Below, piece by piece: positions 29,580-32,489 of a stretch of 32,489 bases of DNA (positions within the stretch are counted from its first letter, which is position 1; each line of letters starts with the position of its first letter). The notes under the pieces were generated by a model. That model did no database searches. It was not told the DNA's origin and saw nothing but the letters and a program-made list of their open reading frames with translations. Both the position numbers and the translations under genes were made by a program. The DNA lies in the NCBI GenBank assembly GCA_018398765.1, contig JAHBMJ010001277.1, positions 1-32,489 of the forward strand, written 5' to 3'. Source of the stretch: Chromera velia (lineage: Eukaryota; Sar; Chromeraceae).

Positions 29580-30539
29580 ATGACAGAACAGGAGGAAAGA
29601 GACGCAGAGACGAACTTTCTGAAGTGCCCTGGCCTCTCTGATATCAGCTCAGACGAAGAAGGGACCCACAAGGAGATGCTGAAGGACAGGAAGAAGATGC
29701 CCGAGCAGCCAGCTCTCATGGAAGGTGCCATAGAAAGGCTACTCCGTGAAAGCGAGGCTCGAACAGAAGAGAAATTGGGAAGGAAGATCCAGGGACTGAA
29801 AGACAGTATAGAAAAGATGGGGGAGCATCAAAGAAAGATGCAGCAGACGGTGAACGATCACGAAACGAGACTGGGAAATTTGGAGAAGGGACAGAAAAGA
29901 TCGGCCAAAGAGAAGGTGGAAGAGGAGAGGAGAATCTGCTCACGGGTTGTTCTTGGACTGAAACTGCCCAAAAAAGACATCCGCATACATGCAAAGAATT
30001 TCATCTATACAGCAGCACTCGATCCCAATGGGGCGAGAAAAGATACTCGACTGCAGGCTGCAGCGTTTGCTAAGACGATGTTCCAGGCATTCCAGGGGGT
30101 GATGTCGATGAACCATCAGTCGTGGGGGTCAATGACGAAGATGGTCTTCAGTGTAGAAATAGTAGCAAGGGATTTCGACTCCCTCTTTGATGAACAGAAC
30201 AACATGCAGCACCCAGAAACAGGAGACCAACTCCGCTGTGTGATCTCAAGGACAAAGGAGCAGACAGACGCGGCAACGAAAAAGTGGACAGTGGGAGTGA
30301 TGGGAGATGCAGCTTCCAGCGACCAGAAGAAAGAAGAGGCAAGGAAGGCCCTTCAGAGACTAGGAGTTCCCCTCTCAGAGCAACCCCAACCGAGAGCCCC
30401 AGAGGGAGATGGAGATCTCGTGATGGGGGGAACAGAGAGAGATGGCCAGCAAACAAGAATCCCGAAACCGAGCCCCGGGATTGAGCAGAAGGGAAAGAAG
30501 AGGATGCAGGAGCAGAACGGAAGTGCAGAGCAGCAGTAG
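29580..30539 (+). CDS. LINE-B ORF1: coiled-coil nucleic-acid-binding-like protein
   Basis: 319 aa from the ATG at 29580; an in-frame GTG three codons earlier is less likely. There is an acidic N-terminus (DISSDEEG), then a long coiled coil at about 45-125 (heptad-like runs such as RTEEKLGRKIQGLKDSIEKM). A basic mixed alpha/beta region at about 125-250 (RICSRVVLGLKLPKKDIRIH, MTKMVFSVEIVARDFDSLF) sits where LINE ORF1 proteins have an RRM, and a polar Pro/Gly/Gln tail follows. The coiled coil plus RNA-binding region and the position ahead of an endonuclease ORF support ORF1p. The RRM is inferred from layout only. The frame is intact. Confidence 0.68.
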   Translation: MTEQEERDAETNFLKCPGLSDISSDEEGTHKEMLKDRKKMPEQPALMEGAIERLLRESEARTEEKLGRKIQGLKDSIEKMGEHQRKMQQTVNDHETRLGNLEKGQKRSAKEKVEEERRICSRVVLGLKLPKKDIRIHAKNFIYTAALDPNGARKDTRLQAAAFAKTMFQAFQGVMSMNHQSWGSMTKMVFSVEIVARDFDSLFDEQNNMQHPETGDQLRCVISRTKEQTDAATKKWTVGVMGDAASSDQKKEEARKALQRLGVPLSEQPQPRAPEGDGDLVMGGTERDGQQTRIPKPSPGIEQKGKKRMQEQNGSAEQQ

Positions 30540-30578
30540 GCAAACGCCGGGGGGGAGGCCTCCGGGGTTGGCGGTTGA

Positions 30579-31187
30579 CGGGGTTGGCAGTTGAAGGAGG
30601 AGAAGGGGGGAGGAAGAAAGAGAGAGGTCGGAAGCCGGCCTCCCCCCGGAAGAAGGCTCTCAAGGGAAGACGAGCAAGAAACGTTGATTGAGGAAGAAAA
30701 GAGATCGATAGAAGAGCTCAGAAAGAGAATAGAAAGGGTGATGGAAGCAAAGGAAATGTTGAAGAGAAGGGTGAAGTTGTTAGAGGTAGAGATGACCGAG
30801 TGGACAGTGAGAGACATGATAGAGAGGGTAGAAAAGATGGGGCTTGGGGAAGAACTGAGAAAAATCGAGAGACGGAGGGCAAAGAGAGAGCATGCCAGGA
30901 ATACTCCATCTGAGTCCGACGTTTTGAGAAGGAACAGGTTTTGGGTGCTGAGTGGGGAAGGGGAAGAGATAGAAGGAGGCACGCCGAATCATGAGACCAC
31001 CTGTGGAGCCTCCAACGAGTTGCACACTCTTTCAAAAAAATTGCGTAGAAATTTTCACTCTTCTGCCCGGAATAGTCAAGACTCTTTTTCCTCTGCAAAT
31101 TGGCTTGGCCGGCCTAAGCGCAGGGAGGAAAAGCTCACTGGAGACCCCGAGCTGATGCAAGGGGGGGGGAGCGGGACTGCTTTGTGA
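30579..31187 (+). CDS. LINE-B middle open segment with coiled coil, possibly the start of ORF2
   Basis: About 200 codons open in the same frame as ORF1 and ORF2. The first ATG is near 30741; earlier codons have only a TTG. The content is basic and then a strong coiled coil (EEEKRSIEELRKRIERVMEA, LKRRVKLLEVEMTEW), ending in a Ser/Arg/Gly-rich tail before TGA 31185-31187. No known family. It may be a separate ORF or the N-terminal extension of ORF2 cut off by a nonsense mutation. Confidence 0.45.
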   Translation, partial: RGWQLKEEKGGGRKREVGSRPPPGRRLSREDEQETLIEEEKRSIEELRKRIERVMEAKEMLKRRVKLLEVEMTEWTVRDMIERVEKMGLGEELRKIERRRAKREHARNTPSESDVLRRNRFWVLSGEGEEIEGGTPNHETTCGASNELHTLSKKLRRNFHSSARNSQDSFSSANWLGRPKRREEKLTGDPELMQGGGSGTAL

Positions 31188-32099
31188 GGGGCAGTCCCTA
31201 TACAGGTGTGTCGATTAGACGAGCCTCGGCCACGTTCCTCACTACCCTCCAACTCTCTTTCACACTCACTGAAAAAAGATGTAGACCAGTGTGCTCCCCC
31301 CCCCTTGTGCCCTCCTTTGCGTGCAGAGCGATGTGAAGGCGAGTGCACAGAGAAAGACGGGGCAACTCTGAACAGAGAAAGGACCAATCCACCCGCAGGG
31401 GAGATGGAGAGAAACCAAGTGAGAAAAGGTGGAGGATTTTTGTTGGGAAGAAGGACAGGAGGGAAGAAGAGTCCAGGGGAGGACAAAGAAGAAAAAAGCG
31501 ATTTCGTTCCCTTTCAGTTAGACCCCTGGGATGTAGATTGTGGCTCTGCCAGAGAGAAAGAACCAGAAAACACGCTCGAGCATCCTAGATGTTTCTGCAG
31601 CATACATCCATTCTCGATCAACACACCTGAGCAAGACGGATCCCGGTTTGGCTTCTCTTTCTCCTCAGAAATCGAAGGCTCGTCAGAGAAGAAGAATAGT
31701 TTAATTCATAAAGACGAACAAATACGTGCCAACATGTGTTCATGTGTATGTTCTTCTCTTTCCTGTTCCGTTCGAGCTTTTTTGCCTCGTTGTCCCCCAC
31801 CAGGTCCGTCTCCTTACAGCTCCACTACTTCTTCTGCGTCTTCCTCTTGTTTTTCTTTTTCCTCTGAGTCTCTTGGTTTTTGTTCCTCTTTCCCTGGCAC
31901 TGGCGGGGGAAAGAAAGAGGGCGGGAAAGAACAGGAAGGGAGGGGTGGGAAGAGGCCAGACCGCCGGGAGATTTCTTCTTCGTCTTCTTCTTCTTCTTCC
32001 TCCTCCTCTTCTTCTCCTCCTCCTCTTCCCTCTTCTTCTTTTTCTTCTTCTTCTTCTTCTTCTTCTTTTTCTTCTTCTTCTTCTTCTTTTTCTTCTTCT

Positions 32100-32134
<35 letters not shown>

Positions 32135-32265
32135 TTCTTCTTCTGCTTCTTCTGCTTCTTCTTTTTCTTCTTCTTCTTCTTCTTCTTCTTCTTCTTCTCC
32201 TTCTTCTTCTTCTTCGTCTTCATCTTCGTCTTCGTCTTCGTCCTCGTCTTCGTCTTTGTCTTTGC

Positions 32266-32296
<31 letters not shown>

Positions 32297-32489
32297 GTCT
32301 TCCTCTTCTTCCTTTTTTTTTTTGTCTTCCCCCGCGACGAACAGAAAGAGCAAACAAAACAAGAAAGACAAAGGAGTAGAGATGTGGGCTCTGAATGTAA
32401 GGGGAAGAATGGAAAATGTGGTGCAAAGCCCGCTTTTCGCAGAAGAAACGAAAGGAGCTGACATCCTCTTTATGAATGAAACTAGAACA
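31188..32489 (+). CDS. LINE-B ORF2 N-terminal part: poly-serine tract followed by endonuclease domain, truncated by the window
   Basis: The frame is open for 434 codons and reaches the window end, so both true start and end are uncertain; the first ATG is at about 31404. The N-terminal part is basic and low complexity. From about 31974 to 32322 the TTC/TCT repeat is read as serine with a few Pro, Phe, Ala and Leu. After a lysine-rich link, the ATG at 32382 begins WALNVRGRMENVV then ADILFMNETRT. This is the first strand and catalytic-Glu motif (ETR) of the LINE EEP endonuclease, comparable to LTETR in LINE-A. The link between the Ser tract and the nuclease is in frame but may not be translated if initiation occurs at 32382. 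Confidence 0.6.
31974..32322. repeat. long (TTC/TCT)n polypyrimidine tract
   Basis: About 350 bases of nearly pure TTC triplets with scattered substitutions. The three plus frames read poly-Phe, poly-Leu and poly-Ser; only the poly-Ser frame joins the endonuclease motif downstream. Confidence 0.95.

Larger units (their letters stand above)
29580..32489 (+). mobile_element. LINE-B: 5' part of a non-LTR retrotransposon, continues beyond the window
   Basis: A coiled-coil ORF1 (29580-30539), a coiled-coil segment (30579-31187) and an ORF2 open to the window edge (31188-32489) are all in one forward frame, separated by TAG 30537, TGA 30576 and TGA 31185. The last 36 codons start a LINE endonuclease domain. 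The RT lies outside. The 5' boundary may include the repeat at 28989-29307. Confidence 0.8.

Noticed and set aside
31726-32464. Long open frames over the TTC tract on both strands (poly-Leu, poly-Phe, poly-Glu, poly-Lys)
   Set aside because: They are translations of a simple repeat; only the poly-Ser frame connects to a recognisable domain.
1-32489. tRNA, rRNA or CRISPR features
   Set aside because: No cloverleaf with the GGTTCGA arm, no rRNA signature and no spaced identical repeats of CRISPR type were seen by eye; the TGCTAGACA arrays are degenerate tandem units without unique spacers.

Overview
The window is nuclear DNA of a eukaryote, most likely an alga or other protist; the species cannot be named from the sequence. 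Position 1-4188 carries the 3' two thirds of an intron-containing gene for a plant/protist-type (ALDH12) delta-1-pyrroline-5-carboxylate dehydrogenase. It has ten visible exons, GT-AG introns of 199-487 bp, and microsatellites in several introns. It is the only recognisable host gene. The remaining 28 kb is gene-poor and filled with transposable elements of several classes, some nested.

Layout: 1-4188 P5C dehydrogenase (+). 4189-6237 no recognisable gene, with a large CA/GA microsatellite. 6238-10620 a decayed LINE (+) with endonuclease and reverse transcriptase fragments in several frames. 10839-11155 an inverted-repeat element. 11617-13307 a foldback element whose arms carry arrays of a TGCTAGACA-type unit. 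13873-20085 a retroelement on the minus strand flanked by 356-bp direct repeats. It encodes an unknown 345-aa protein, two small ORFs, a protein with a zinc-knuckle-like cluster and a GIY-YIG endonuclease, and a YMDD reverse transcriptase. This is the layout of a Penelope-like element with the endonuclease N-terminal to the RT. 20617-26702 a small palindromic element split by a complete Ty1/copia element (20803-26604, 221-bp LTRs, TGTAA target duplication). 26758-28001 a terminal-inverted-repeat element. 28062-28375 and 28989-29307 a dispersed repeat in two direct copies. 29580-32489 the 5' part of a second LINE, running off the window, with a coiled-coil ORF1 and an ORF2 in which a poly-serine tract precedes the endonuclease domain.

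The strongest general signal is how the elements are broken. The copia polyprotein keeps one reading frame for about 5.1 kb with no visible frameshift, yet contains eight internal stop codons, and its LTRs differ at nine sites that are all transitions. The Penelope-like repeats differ by 18 transitions and 2 transversions, and its ORFs 2, 3 and 4 lie in one frame separated only by TAG and TGA. This fits inactivation by C-to-T change (methylation-linked deamination or a RIP-like process). Stop-codon readthrough is an alternative at one site, where the context is TGA CTAG.
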